From GWE2-40-63 sp050179685 (GTDB taxonomy: Bacteria > Bacteroidota > Bacteroidia > Bacteroidales > SZUA-534), in contig JBFXEW010000001.1 in NCBI GenBank assembly GCA_050179685.1, forward strand, positions 310,001-374,000: 64,000 bases of DNA. The letters are read 5' to 3'. The translations under genes and the position numbers were made by a program. The notes under the pieces were generated by a model, which was given only the letters and a program-made list of their open reading frames with translations, had not been told where the DNA came from and ran no database searches. The stretch's first letter is position 1. Each line of letters starts with the position of its first letter. Below are positions 44,567-53,773 of the stretch, piece by piece.

Positions 44567-46836
44567 TACTTCACAATTAGTATTTTTGTCGCCTCTGCTT
44601 GTTCGCCCTCGGCGGTGGTGCACAAAACCAGGTAAATTCCACTTTGAACGGCATCACCACTCATGTCCCTTCCATTCCATACCGCATCGCCGCCATTGCT
44701 TATGGTTTCGTACACCAGATGTCCGGCCAGATCAGTTATTTTTACGTTGGTTTGGTACATTAATCCACGTATGGTAATGGTTCCATTGTACCCTTCTTTA
44801 ACCGGATTGGGAAAAGCATAAATGGCGCTGAAATCGCTCCTGGCATCTGTGGCCGTGCCCATAAATGACTGCAGGCCTTTGTCGGTGCCAATAAAAAGCT
44901 CTCCGGTTTGAGTGTCCATTTCCAAAGCCATAATTTGATTCGACAAAAGCCTGGAATTATCAGTATTCCACACCAGGAGTTCTTTAGTTCCATCAGCAGA
45001 AACCAAAAACAATCCGCCTCCGGCAGTTCCCAGCCATTTGCGGTTTGCCCCGTCAACAACAATTGAAGTAACCACTTCGCCCTCGAGCAAATCTTTTAAA
45101 TAGCCATCAACAACCAATTGCGGCACCCGCCCATAAATTACATTATTATCAAACACGCGATTGGGATTATCGTAAACCACCACGCCATTGGCTGTTCCCA
45201 TCCAGATGGCCCCCTCCTTATCTTCAACAATTGAATAAATTTCGTTGCTCAACATGCCGTCGGCATCGCGTAAAAAGAAATGGCGGTAAGCATCGTCTGA
45301 TTCAATAGCCGGAGTGTTGTTTGAATTCCACACAAAAACCCCGTCGTTTCGGTTCGATACGGCCCACAGATTATTTTGCGAAGTACAAATTATTTTGGAA
45401 ATTGTTTTGTTGCTAAAAGCGCCATTATAGGCATAGCTATACCAGTTATTGTCCGGTGTTTTTACCACAAAGGGATAGTCTGAAGTACGATTAGCCAGCC
45501 ATAGGTTTCCACCTTTATCGTAAGCACATCCTCCTATAAAATTATTAAGGTGACCCTGGGTGTTTTCTGCTGTCCATATTTTACTAACCTTATGGTCCGC
45601 TACCTGAATAGCACCGTAACCCCAGGTGCCGGCCACATAATTTCCCGGACTAGTTCCGGTAATGGTGCTTACATCGCGCAGGTTAATTAATGAATCCCAA
45701 TTATTGGTAAGCAGCGACTGCCAGTTTTCATCCTGAAATTCAAAAACATCAGCTTTGTAATAGGCGTTTTCGCCGGTTCGCCGATGACCACCCGGAGCAA
45801 CCAACAATTCACCCCGATTGTAATATAATTCAAAGATGTTGCTGTTTTCAGGCCCTTCGGGCAAATAAACCGATTTATAATTCGTTTCACTGTGACTCAA
45901 CAATCCATTTTTGGCATCGGCAATCCAAAGGATTCCTTCGCTATCGTACAAACCATGCCGAGCTTCGTGTGCACTGAAAAGGCCTGTTTGTTGCAATCCG
46001 GCCTCATAAGTATGTACATGATACTGCTTTACTACTGTTAATTTATTTTCTGATACCGCAAGATTCGACACCTGTTTTAAATGGGTAAGTACAGTATCCC
46101 ACTTTTGTCCATTGTATTCACAAACAAGTGTATTGTCAACAATTGTGGTGGGATTTAGTACATAAAGCTTATCATCAAATAAAACGGGTGAAAAATAAGT
46201 ACCATTGGGACTTAATAGATCGGAAACAAGTTCCCAGTTTTCAAAATTGCTTAAAAAAGGATTGCTCATAGCAGCCCGGTAAATACCCTTATCGGTTGTG
46301 GCATACAAGGTGTCGTTATAAACTGCGGTTCCGCTTACTTTTAAATAAGAACCTCCCGTTCCGATGATGTAGGTATCACTAATCTCATCTTTAAGCAGGT
46401 TAAAAACCACAATGCCAAATCCACAGCTCAGGTAGGCGTAATCTTCAAAAAAATTAATGTGATAAATGGCTTTGTCGGCTATCATGTTTTTTTGTTTGAT
46501 ATCCGGAAAATTCGTTTTTACATCGTCGGTAAATAAGTCGAGGTTGCCATTGGTGTAAGCAATCAATAATTTATTAAACTCCGGGTTGTAAGCAATGTAA
46601 CCCACTCCAAGGTCACTCAGTACATTAATTTTCGACAATTTATTAAGCCTTCCGTCGGGTTTGTTATAATAAAAAACCGCCAAATCGGTAGCGCAGTAAA
46701 CCCGGTCATTTGTCAAAGCCAAAGTATGCCCCTGATTGTAAGGAAGGTGTTCGCGCCAGGTTCCTTTGGGAATTTGTGAAAAACCAAGGGTCGAACTTAA
46801 AAAGATCAAAAAAACAGCAACAATTTTAACAGTCAT
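44566..46836 (-). CDS. porZ: T9SS outer-membrane component PorZ
   Basis: 757 residues from the ATG at 46836, which gives a signal peptide ending GFSQ. An upstream in-frame ATG at 46905 would add unrelated residues. Two seven-bladed beta-propellers follow, with two-component-regulator-propeller motifs such as EGILWIADAKNGL, LWAVSNRNDGVF and AIWMGTANGVVVYD. The C-terminal domain (about 670-757, YAFPNPVKEG...LIVK) is the sorting-like domain typical of PorZ. PorZ sits on the outer surface and, in Porphyromonas, binds anionic LPS needed for cargo attachment. recO follows with one shared base. Confidence 0.85.
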   Translation of the reverse strand: MTVKIVAVFLIFLSSTLGFSQIPKGTWREHLPYNQGHTLALTNDRVYCATDLAVFYYNKPDGRLNKLSKINVLSDLGVGYIAYNPEFNKLLIAYTNGNLDLFTDDVKTNFPDIKQKNMIADKAIYHINFFEDYAYLSCGFGIVVFNLLKDEISDTYIIGTGGSYLKVSGTAVYNDTLYATTDKGIYRAAMSNPFLSNFENWELVSDLLSPNGTYFSPVLFDDKLYVLNPTTIVDNTLVCEYNGQKWDTVLTHLKQVSNLAVSENKLTVVKQYHVHTYEAGLQQTGLFSAHEARHGLYDSEGILWIADAKNGLLSHSETNYKSVYLPEGPENSNIFELYYNRGELLVAPGGHRRTGENAYYKADVFEFQDENWQSLLTNNWDSLINLRDVSTITGTSPGNYVAGTWGYGAIQVADHKVSKIWTAENTQGHLNNFIGGCAYDKGGNLWLANRTSDYPFVVKTPDNNWYSYAYNGAFSNKTISKIICTSQNNLWAVSNRNDGVFVWNSNNTPAIESDDAYRHFFLRDADGMLSNEIYSIVEDKEGAIWMGTANGVVVYDNPNRVFDNNVIYGRVPQLVVDGYLKDLLEGEVVTSIVVDGANRKWLGTAGGGLFLVSADGTKELLVWNTDNSRLLSNQIMALEMDTQTGELFIGTDKGLQSFMGTATDARSDFSAIYAFPNPVKEGYNGTITIRGLMYQTNVKITDLAGHLVYETISNGGDAVWNGRDMSGDAVQSGIYLVLCTTAEGEQAEATKILIVK

Positions 46837-46908
46837 AAAACATTCGTTTGAAATACATACTTGTATAAACTTATAAACCGGCGGTTTTATTTTATTGCTG
46901 AACAAACA

Positions 46909-47634
46909 TTAACGCTCAAAAACAACCTGTTCGTAAGAATAACGCTTTCGCGGGTAAAATATTCCTTCGGGTGTGCCCTCGCCAACAGAAATTACCATGT
47001 TGATTTCTGCTTTGCGCGGAAGCTTCAGGTATTTTTTAATCCGTCGGGAGTCAAAACCTTCAATCGGGCAGGTATCATAACCATAAGCCTTAACAGCCAG
47101 CATAAATGTTTGGGCTGCTAAAGCCACACTTTTGTGGATGGTGACTTTTTTATTTATTGCGCTTACTTCGCGAATAATGGGCCGTTTTAATCCGATAAAA
47201 AACACCAACAGCTTTTTTAACAAACTAAATAGAAACAGAAAATCGCCGGAATAAAATAAGCGCATTACTTTGCTGTAATAAACGCGTCGGCGCTTCTTAC
47301 TTTTATCTTTTTCAAAATTATCGGGACTCTCAATGGAATCGAGATTAAAGCGAATCGATTGCTTAAACTTATCGGGACGCGCAACTACAATTACAATTTC
47401 AGAGGCCGTTCGCGTAGCACTTTGGTCCAGGCAAAAGTTTGAAATCTTTTTTCGGGCTTCTTCCGTTCGAATGCGGTAAAATTCCCAAAGTTGCATGTTG
47501 CTGCTGTTGGGCGAAAGCATTGCCAACTCAAGGCTTTTTTTAACTATTTCAGGATTATAATTACTGTGATTGCCATACACCCGCATCGAGCGCCGTGCAT
47601 GTACTATTTGTTCAAACGATGCTGCATTATCCAT
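46909..47634 (-). CDS. Nitroreductase family protein
   Basis: 241 residues. RRSMRVYGNH (15-24) and MLSPNSSNMQLWEFY bind the FMN phosphate, and VALAAQTFMLAVKAYGYDTCPIEGFD with VISVGEGTPEG near the end is the usual family layout. A KKRRRVYY insert with a hydrophobic helix (LFLFSLLKKLLVFFIG) in the middle is unusual for the family and might dock the enzyme on the membrane. Substrate unknown; it follows no obvious pathway genes. Confidence 0.75.
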   Translation of the reverse strand: MDNAASFEQIVHARRSMRVYGNHSNYNPEIVKKSLELAMLSPNSSNMQLWEFYRIRTEEARKKISNFCLDQSATRTASEIVIVVARPDKFKQSIRFNLDSIESPDNFEKDKSKKRRRVYYSKVMRLFYSGDFLFLFSLLKKLLVFFIGLKRPIIREVSAINKKVTIHKSVALAAQTFMLAVKAYGYDTCPIEGFDSRRIKKYLKLPRKAEINMVISVGEGTPEGIFYPRKRYSYEQVVFER

Positions 47635-47947
47635 GATTATTTCTTTTCAACAATTTGTAAGTAGTGACATTCGGTCGCAAAGATAACATTTGCCAAAGAA
47701 CCCCTATAAAAAACATGCTTCTTTAAAATAACACCATTTACAAACCTTACGCTTAGCAAGCGTTGCCGGGATGCCCAATTATGCATAAATATATGTTATC
47801 TGTTTAATTAACAGCAACTTAAAAACGCAAACGATTGCTTATTTATATGCAGAAAATCATTTTTACCCACCTTATTTCCCCGTCGTTTTTTCTATCTTTG
47901 TTGAGCAAATACGTACTCAAAAATTAACACAGATAAATTATTGAATC
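47635..47947. other. Intergenic region between nitroreductase gene and pgk
   Basis: AT-rich, no coding signal. It holds the divergent promoters; TATCTTTG at 47893-47900, about 48 bp before the pgk start, fits the TAnnTTTG -7 box, but the -33 TTTG is weak. Confidence 0.4.
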
Positions 47948-49201
47948 ATGGTAAAAATTAGTGATTACAATTTCAAAGGGAAAAAAGCCATCGTGCGCGT
48001 TGACTTTAATGTTCCTTTAGACAAACAAACTTTTGCGGTTACCGACGAAACCCGCATTGTGGGAGCCCTTCCCACCATCAACAAAATTCTTAACGATGGC
48101 GGTAGCGCTATTCTAATGTCGCATCTGGGTCGTCCCGACGGAAAAAAACAGGAAAAATTCAGCATGCAACATGTAGTGCCGGCATTAGAAAAAAATCTGG
48201 GTAAAAAAATAATTTTTGCCGGCGATGTAATTGGCGAAATGGTTGCTAAAAAAGCCGCTGATTTAAAAGCTGGTGAAGTTCTTTTACTCGAAAACCTGCG
48301 CTTTTACGAAGAAGAAGAGGGCAAACCCTACCACTTAGGCGAAGGTGCCAGTGATGAAGCAAAAAAAGAAGGCAAAGCCAAAGTTAAAGAAGCACAAAAA
48401 GCTTTTGTAAAAGCCTTAGCCGATTTGGCCGATGTTTATGTAAACGATGCTTTTGGTACGGCTCACCGCGCTCACGCATCAACAGCGCTTATTGCAGATT
48501 ATTTTGCTTCCGACAGTAAAATGGCCGGATTCCTTCTGGAAAAAGAAATAAAATTCCTGGGCGATACCGTGGCTAATCCGGAACGCCCCTTTGTTGCCAT
48601 TGTAGGTGGAGCTAAAGTATCCGGCAAATTAGAAGTGCTTAAGTCGTTGATTCAGAAAGTTGATACTATTTTAATTGGTGGGGGAATGGCTTATACTTTC
48701 CTTAAAGCCCAGGGACACAATATCGGAAATTCGCTGGTTGAAAACGACTTATTGGAAACTGCTACTCAGGTATTGGCCGATGCCAAAGCCAAAGGCGTAA
48801 AATTTCTGCTTCCGGTTGACAATTTAGCTGCTGATAAATTCGACAACAATGCCTCTATCGACGTGGTGGGTGTTGAAATTCCCGAAGGCCGCATGGCTTT
48901 AGACGTGGGTCCTGAAACCACCAAATTGTATGCAGCAGAAATTGCCAAAGCAAAAACCGTAATCTGGAACGGGCCTATGGGTTGTTTTGAGATGCCAAAT
49001 TTTGCAGCCGGTACATTTAGCGTTTGCAAGGCGGTTGCTGATTCCGATGCCATTTCAATTATTGGTGGTGGCGATTCTGTTGCCGCAGTAAATCAAAGTG
49101 GTTTAGCCGACAAAATGAGTCACATTTCAACGGGCGGTGGCGCATCACTTGAATTCCTCGAAGGTAAAGTATTGCCCGGAGTTGCCGCATTGACAAAATA
49201 A
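47948..49201 (+). CDS. pgk: Phosphoglycerate kinase
   Basis: 417 residues. KAIVRVDFNVPL (13-24) is the signature opening; LMSHLGRPDG, LLLENLRFY, VNDAFGTAHRAHAS, GGAKVSGKL, LIGGGMAYTFLKAQG, WNGPMGCFE and GGGDSVAA follow in order. It makes ATP from 1,3-bisphosphoglycerate in glycolysis. A single gene here with a strong terminator directly downstream, as expected for a highly expressed housekeeping gene. Confidence 0.97.
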   Translation: MVKISDYNFKGKKAIVRVDFNVPLDKQTFAVTDETRIVGALPTINKILNDGGSAILMSHLGRPDGKKQEKFSMQHVVPALEKNLGKKIIFAGDVIGEMVAKKAADLKAGEVLLLENLRFYEEEEGKPYHLGEGASDEAKKEGKAKVKEAQKAFVKALADLADVYVNDAFGTAHRAHASTALIADYFASDSKMAGFLLEKEIKFLGDTVANPERPFVAIVGGAKVSGKLEVLKSLIQKVDTILIGGGMAYTFLKAQGHNIGNSLVENDLLETATQVLADAKAKGVKFLLPVDNLAADKFDNNASIDVVGVEIPEGRMALDVGPETTKLYAAEIAKAKTVIWNGPMGCFEMPNFAAGTFSVCKAVADSDAISIIGGGDSVAAVNQSGLADKMSHISTGGGASLEFLEGKVLPGVAALTK

Positions 49202-49232
49202 AAAATTAGACAAACAGATTTTATAATTTAGA

Positions 49233-49261
49233 CCGCCTCATTTGCCTGAGGCGGTTTTTTT
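49233..49261 (+). terminator. Rho-independent terminator of pgk
   Basis: CCGCCTCA TTTGCC TGAGGCGG (49233-49254), an 8 bp perfect stem with a 6-nt loop, followed by seven T residues, 30 bp after the pgk stop. Confidence 0.92.
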
Positions 49262-49297
49262 GTGGGCCGCGCTCGGCCTCGTGCGCTTTTTTTCATC

Positions 49298-50180
49298 CAG
49301 TCCTCCCTTGAGGGAGGTCCCGCGGATGCGGGGGGGGGTGAATTGTTGCTCAAATGATTCAGAAAAGAAACAATTGAACTTAGTTTACTTCACCCCTATA
49401 GTCCCCTCAAGGGGACACTAGTTCTAATATACTTTGATTGGTTAAATTTAAGTTTCTTGTTTCTTCAACAATGGAACAGTCCTCCCTTGAGGGAGGTCCC
49501 ACGCTAGCGGGGGTGGGTGAATTGTAAATCATCAAATTGTGAATAAAGAAATTGAACTTCGTTAAAGTCACTTCACCCCTATAGTCCCCTCAAGGGGACA
49601 CTGGTTCTATTTGAGTTTGATTGGTTTAATTTAAGCTTCTTGTTTCTCCAACAATGGAACAGTCCTCCCTTGAGGGAGGTCCCGCGGATGCGGGGGTGGG
49701 TGAATTACATGCTCAATAAATTGTAAAAAGAAAAAAAGAATTGCGTTAAAGTCACTTCACCCCTATAGTCCCCTCAAGGGGACACTGGTTCTAATTGAGT
49801 TTGATTGGTTTAATTTAAGTTTCTTGTTTCTCCAACAATGGAACAGTCCTCCCTTGAGGGAGGTCCCGTAGCTGCGGGGGAGGGTGAATTACTGCTCAAT
49901 AATTTGTGAAAAGAGAAAAAGAACTGGGTTTGAGTTACTTCACCCCTATAGTCCCCTCAAGGGGACACTAGTTCTAATCTAGATTTATAAGGTTAATTTA
50001 AGCTTCTTGTTTCTTCAACAATGGAACAGTCCTCCCTTGAGGGAGGCCCCGCGGATGCGGGGGTGGGTGAATTACTGCCCAATAAATTGTGAAAAGAGAA
50101 AAAGAATTGAGTTTATGTTACTTCACCCCTAAAGTCTCCTCAAGGGGACACTGGTTCTAATTGAGTTTGATTGGTTTAAT
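49298..50180. repeat. Five tandem ~183 bp units with large inverted repeats
   Basis: Units start at 49298, 49477, 49660, 49844 and 50027 (periods 179, 183, 184, 183). Each starts CAGTCCTCCCTTGAGGGAGG, carries a second stem CCCGCGGATGCGGG (or variant) and then GGGTGAATT; after an AT-rich stretch the second half reads TTCACCCCTATAGTCCCCTCAAGGGGACACTGG, a near reverse complement of the first half. The last unit loses its tail at about 50180. The array fills nearly all of the 1.05 kb gap after pgk, which has no supported gene. Confidence 0.8.
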
Positions 50181-50254
50181 AGCCTCGCACGACTCAGGAA
50201 AACAAACTACCTCGCACAAAGCTGTGCGAAATCCACAAGGCGATGCAGAATCCA

Positions 50255-51397
50255 TTAAAAATTCCATTTTAAACGGGCAAAAAGCCGGTTCATGCTTATG
50301 CGCTGCTGATTAAAAACTTCTATATTAAAGTATTGATAGATAATGGAAAAATTCAGGGTGCTCTGGAGTGAGACATCAATTCCCGGCATTAGAAAAAACC
50401 CGTTTTGATCGGTATAATACATGCCGGCCGCATAAACAGAAACAATGGGGGTAATGGGGTAAGTAAGGTTTACAAAAAAGTTATAGCGCGAAGGGGACAA
50501 GCTTTTTGCACTGCCTGGTTCTGTCATCAGGTCGGTAAGTGATGCCCGTGTTTTTTTATCGTTATATAAAAACTCCGCCTGAAGGGTTACGTTGTTTTTA
50601 AAGGTGTAATCGGTTCCCAAAGTAGCCAATAAAACACCAAGGCTGTCGGAAAACGCTTTTTGCGGATGAAAATAAGAGGCTTCGCCCCGAAAAGAAAACA
50701 GTTTAAGACTTCCCTCCCAGCCAATTCCCAACACAAAATCCTGTCCATTGGAATATCCCGCTAAAAATTGAATGTCGTAAGCCCACTTGTTAAATTTTGT
50801 TAACCCGGCAATAGACAAATGTTTAGCACTGTCAAGCTTACCTGCCAGTTCAAAGGTAGATGCCGTTCCGGAATAATAAACCGCGCGAAAAGCATCGGAA
50901 CCGGGGCGTTCCGGATAATCAAAATCGTAATAAGAATACACATTAAAAAGATCGTTGGGATTCCAAACCAGGGAACGTCCCCAGTTAATGCGCTGGCGAC
51001 CCAGCGTAAACTCAAAATTCTGATGGGTATATTGGGCAAAAAACCTGTCGAACTGGGTATTTAAAATAGTGTTTTTCCCACTGGCTAAATTCCAATTCAT
51101 ATCGAAAAAACCTTTATCAGCAGCAGTATTTTCTGGGTAAGCCGGATCTATTTCAATTGATTCGCCCCAAAGGAACTGATTTCGGACTTGCAGTTTCACG
51201 TGAAAATTATCGCTGGCATACCAACTGGTATTGATGCGGTTATGCAGTACGTAGTCCCAAACCTTATCGGATGAATCTTTCATAAACTGCATGGAAGCCA
51301 TGGAAGAAAGGTAACCATCGACGGTAAACTTTGGCTGAGCGCTAAGGCTGTTCATGGTAAAACAAGCCATTAAAATATAAACGAAAAGAAGTCTCAT
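50255..51397 (-). CDS. Outer-membrane beta-barrel protein of the TetR/LolA/MacB operon
   Basis: 380 residues. Signal peptide (1-21, ends SLSAQ), then alternating strands of a large barrel and a terminal Phe (FARLKWNF). The block FTLGRQRINWGRSLVWNPNDLFN is typical of DUF1302/porin-like proteins that occur with exporters and LolA-like proteins. It is the last gene of a minus-strand operon with TetR regulator, LolA-like protein, two permeases and an ATPase, and would form the outer-membrane step of that system. Role is inferred from context. Confidence 0.65.
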   Translation of the reverse strand: MRLLFVYILMACFTMNSLSAQPKFTVDGYLSSMASMQFMKDSSDKVWDYVLHNRINTSWYASDNFHVKLQVRNQFLWGESIEIDPAYPENTAADKGFFDMNWNLASGKNTILNTQFDRFFAQYTHQNFEFTLGRQRINWGRSLVWNPNDLFNVYSYYDFDYPERPGSDAFRAVYYSGTASTFELAGKLDSAKHLSIAGLTKFNKWAYDIQFLAGYSNGQDFVLGIGWEGSLKLFSFRGEASYFHPQKAFSDSLGVLLATLGTDYTFKNNVTLQAEFLYNDKKTRASLTDLMTEPGSAKSLSPSRYNFFVNLTYPITPIVSVYAAGMYYTDQNGFFLMPGIDVSLQSTLNFSIIYQYFNIEVFNQQRISMNRLFARLKWNF

Positions 51398-51493
51398 AAT
51401 CCGTTAACTGGTTTATAATAATACTGTTGCTTAAATAAAACCCGGTAGTTATTTGGCAAACAAGCAAGCAAATACGGGTGAAACAAACCTGAT

Positions 51494-52189
51494 TTATTCT
51501 CCTCCATTTTTACGAACATCACTAAGAATTTTTCCATCCTCGAGGGTTATTACCCGACGGGCTTTTTTAACTACCCGTGCGTCGTGAGTGCTGAAAACAA
51601 ATGTTATGTTTTCGTCTCGATTCAGCTTTTCCATAATATCCAACAACAGCTCTGTAGATTTTGAATCGAGATTTGCTGTGGGTTCATCGGCCAGGACAAA
51701 TTTGGGTTTTGAGGCCAAAGCCCGCGCTACCGCAACGCGTTGTTGCTGGCCACCGGACAATTTTGACGGGCGGGCATTTACCCTTTCGCCCAAACCCACT
51801 GCTGTTAACAGTTCCAGCGAGCGGGCTTCGCATATTTCTGCTGATTTTCCCTGCAAACGCATAACAAATTCGGTGTTTTCTTTTGCCGTTAACACCGGAA
51901 TCAGGTTGTAAGCCTGAAAAACAAAACCAATATTTTTCAAACGAAAATCGGTGAGTTCTGAACCGCTTAAAGCACTCATAAGTGACCCGCCCACCATTAT
52001 TTCGCCCGAAGTTGGCACATCCAAACCACCAATTAAATTTAACAAGGTGGTTTTCCCTGAACCCGAAGGCCCAACAATGGCAACAAATTCACCCTCCTCA
52101 ATGTCAAGAATTACATTGTTTACTGCATGTACATCGACTTCCGACTCGTTGTAAATTTTATGCAGTTTTGAGATTTCGATTACTTTCAT
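51494..52189 (-). CDS. ABC transporter ATPase (LolD/MacB type)
   Basis: 231 residues. Walker A GPSGSGKT (40-47), LSGGQ (144-148), Walker B FVLADEP (164-170), and H-loop His202 in FSTHD. FQAYNLIPVLTAKEN is the LolD/MacB-type Q-loop region. It powers the two MacB-like permeases that follow upstream in the operon. Members act on lipoprotein release (LolCDE), antibiotic or peptide export (MacB) or cell-division signals (FtsEX); the LolA-like neighbour favours lipid or lipoprotein handling. Confidence 0.85.
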   Translation of the reverse strand: MKVIEISKLHKIYNESEVDVHAVNNVILDIEEGEFVAIVGPSGSGKTTLLNLIGGLDVPTSGEIMVGGSLMSALSGSELTDFRLKNIGFVFQAYNLIPVLTAKENTEFVMRLQGKSAEICEARSLELLTAVGLGERVNARPSKLSGGQQQRVAVARALASKPKFVLADEPTANLDSKSTELLLDIMEKLNRDENITFVFSTHDARVVKKARRVITLEDGKILSDVRKNGGE

Positions 52190-52258
52190 AAGCTTTGGGT
52201 ATAAACAATTCTTTAATTAATCTTTAACTTTTAATTACATTGCCTTTTCACCTACATA

Positions 52259-53689
52259 TCATTCAATTCGCAATGCTTCAATCGGCTTAAGTTTTAATGC
52301 TTTTTGCGCCGGTATTATGGACGATAAAATTCCAACTAAAATCACCATCAGGGTAATTTCAAAAAAGAAAATCGGCTCAATTGAAGGGAAAACCTGGGCC
52401 GACCAGCCAATGGCCTCAAAGCCTTCGGCCACCGACGAAAAATTAAGTCCGGTATGACCGGTGATATTTATTAGCAAGGCACCCAGAGCCATGCCCAAAA
52501 CACTTCCTGTTAAAGTAAGAAAAACGGTTTCGAGCATTATCATCCGAAAAACCTTAAATCGCTTCATGCCAATAGCCATTAGCATTCCCAGTTCTTTTAT
52601 CCGTTCCAGAATCGCCATGAGCATGGTGTTTATAATGCCAAAGGCAAGTGCTAAAAAAATAATTCCCATTATCATAAAATAGTACACCTGCATAAAATCG
52701 GCCATCATTCCGGCATCGGGAGCCAACTCCTTCCAGCTTAGAACCGATATTTCAGGAAACTCTTTTTTCAGGCGAGTGCTAAATAGTTCCAGGTCGTCAT
52801 TATTTTTTGAAAGAATTACTGAAACTTCATGAAACTGATTGGGTAATAATCCGGCCACCGGAGCTAAATCGGCATGTCTAACAAAAGCTGTTCCGGCATC
52901 GAACATGGTGTTCGATGTTTTGTAAACTCCGGAAACCTGGTAGGTTTGGTAAACTAAATTACCTTTAGCATTGGTAAAGCTAAACGTGATGCGGGCCCTG
53001 GGCTGAATATAAACCGCAGCCTGCATCAAGGCCGGGGCATACTTGCGAATTTCAGTATTGGACCAATATTTTGAAACGGAACGTTTGAAAGATTTTTCGG
53101 TAAGAAAACGTTGCTCCAGCAGCGAATCGAGCTTTGTTACCGTACTACCGGGGACACCTAGCACCAACAACGAATCCATAACCAACGGTGATATTCGATA
53201 GTTTTTAATGCGCAAGTGTTCCGCCGTTTTTGCACTAATAATTACCTGCGGTAATCGGCCTTCTTTTTCAAAATAACTCCCCCCATTGGGCAGTAGTTTT
53301 TTGTAAAGGCCGCTTACATCTTTTTCCTTTTCCGGATCGATCCCTTTTAGGACCAAACCGGCGTTTCCACGAGCTGTTGTTGCCATAGCCACAACTTTTG
53401 AGCGGAAAGCATAAGCGTCAACTTCGGGAGCTGTGCTTAAAAATGAACTAACAGCTTCTACATCAGGGAGCATGTGGCTTATTTCTTCGTTAATTAAATA
53501 AGCTGGGTTTTGAAGTTTAATGTGACCCAATTCGGTATGAATTACCTCTGATATCCGCTGATTGGACCATCCGGTAATTAATCCGGCAACAAAAACTCCG
53601 GCAATGGTTCCCAGTGTAATTGAAATCAAAACCACCAAACTTCGGGAGCGGTTTCGCCAGATGTTTTTCCAGGCTAAGCTAATTATCAT
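52259..53689 (-). CDS. MacB/LolC-like ABC permease 1
   Basis: 476 residues, FtsX/MacB fold: one N-terminal transmembrane helix (about 17-40), a large extracytoplasmic domain (about 60-335), and three C-terminal helices (about 350-470) with the usual EARRIKE-like SERIKELGMLMAIGMKRF loop. Paralogue of the next gene. It translocates no substrate through a channel; such permeases couple ATP use to movements in the periplasm. It lies 69 bp upstream of the ATPase gene. Confidence 0.8.
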   Translation of the reverse strand: MIISLAWKNIWRNRSRSLVVLISITLGTIAGVFVAGLITGWSNQRISEVIHTELGHIKLQNPAYLINEEISHMLPDVEAVSSFLSTAPEVDAYAFRSKVVAMATTARGNAGLVLKGIDPEKEKDVSGLYKKLLPNGGSYFEKEGRLPQVIISAKTAEHLRIKNYRISPLVMDSLLVLGVPGSTVTKLDSLLEQRFLTEKSFKRSVSKYWSNTEIRKYAPALMQAAVYIQPRARITFSFTNAKGNLVYQTYQVSGVYKTSNTMFDAGTAFVRHADLAPVAGLLPNQFHEVSVILSKNNDDLELFSTRLKKEFPEISVLSWKELAPDAGMMADFMQVYYFMIMGIIFLALAFGIINTMLMAILERIKELGMLMAIGMKRFKVFRMIMLETVFLTLTGSVLGMALGALLINITGHTGLNFSSVAEGFEAIGWSAQVFPSIEPIFFFEITLMVILVGILSSIIPAQKALKLKPIEALRIE

Positions 53690-53773
53690 ATCAATACGGT
53701 TTTATAGGTTCAGCTCTTTATTAACTATTTTATCGAGTATAAGATGAAATAAAGCATATTATCCGTTTATTAT

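Noticed and set aside
44567..44623. Longer RecO start
   Set aside because: Extra residues (many Arg) overlap porZ and are not homologous to RecO.
46837..46905. Longer PorZ start
   Set aside because: Would place 23 residues before an obvious signal peptide.
49298..50180. CRISPR array or coding repeat
   Set aside because: Units are ~183 bp with similar sequence throughout, not short repeats with unique spacers, and no long reading frame crosses them.
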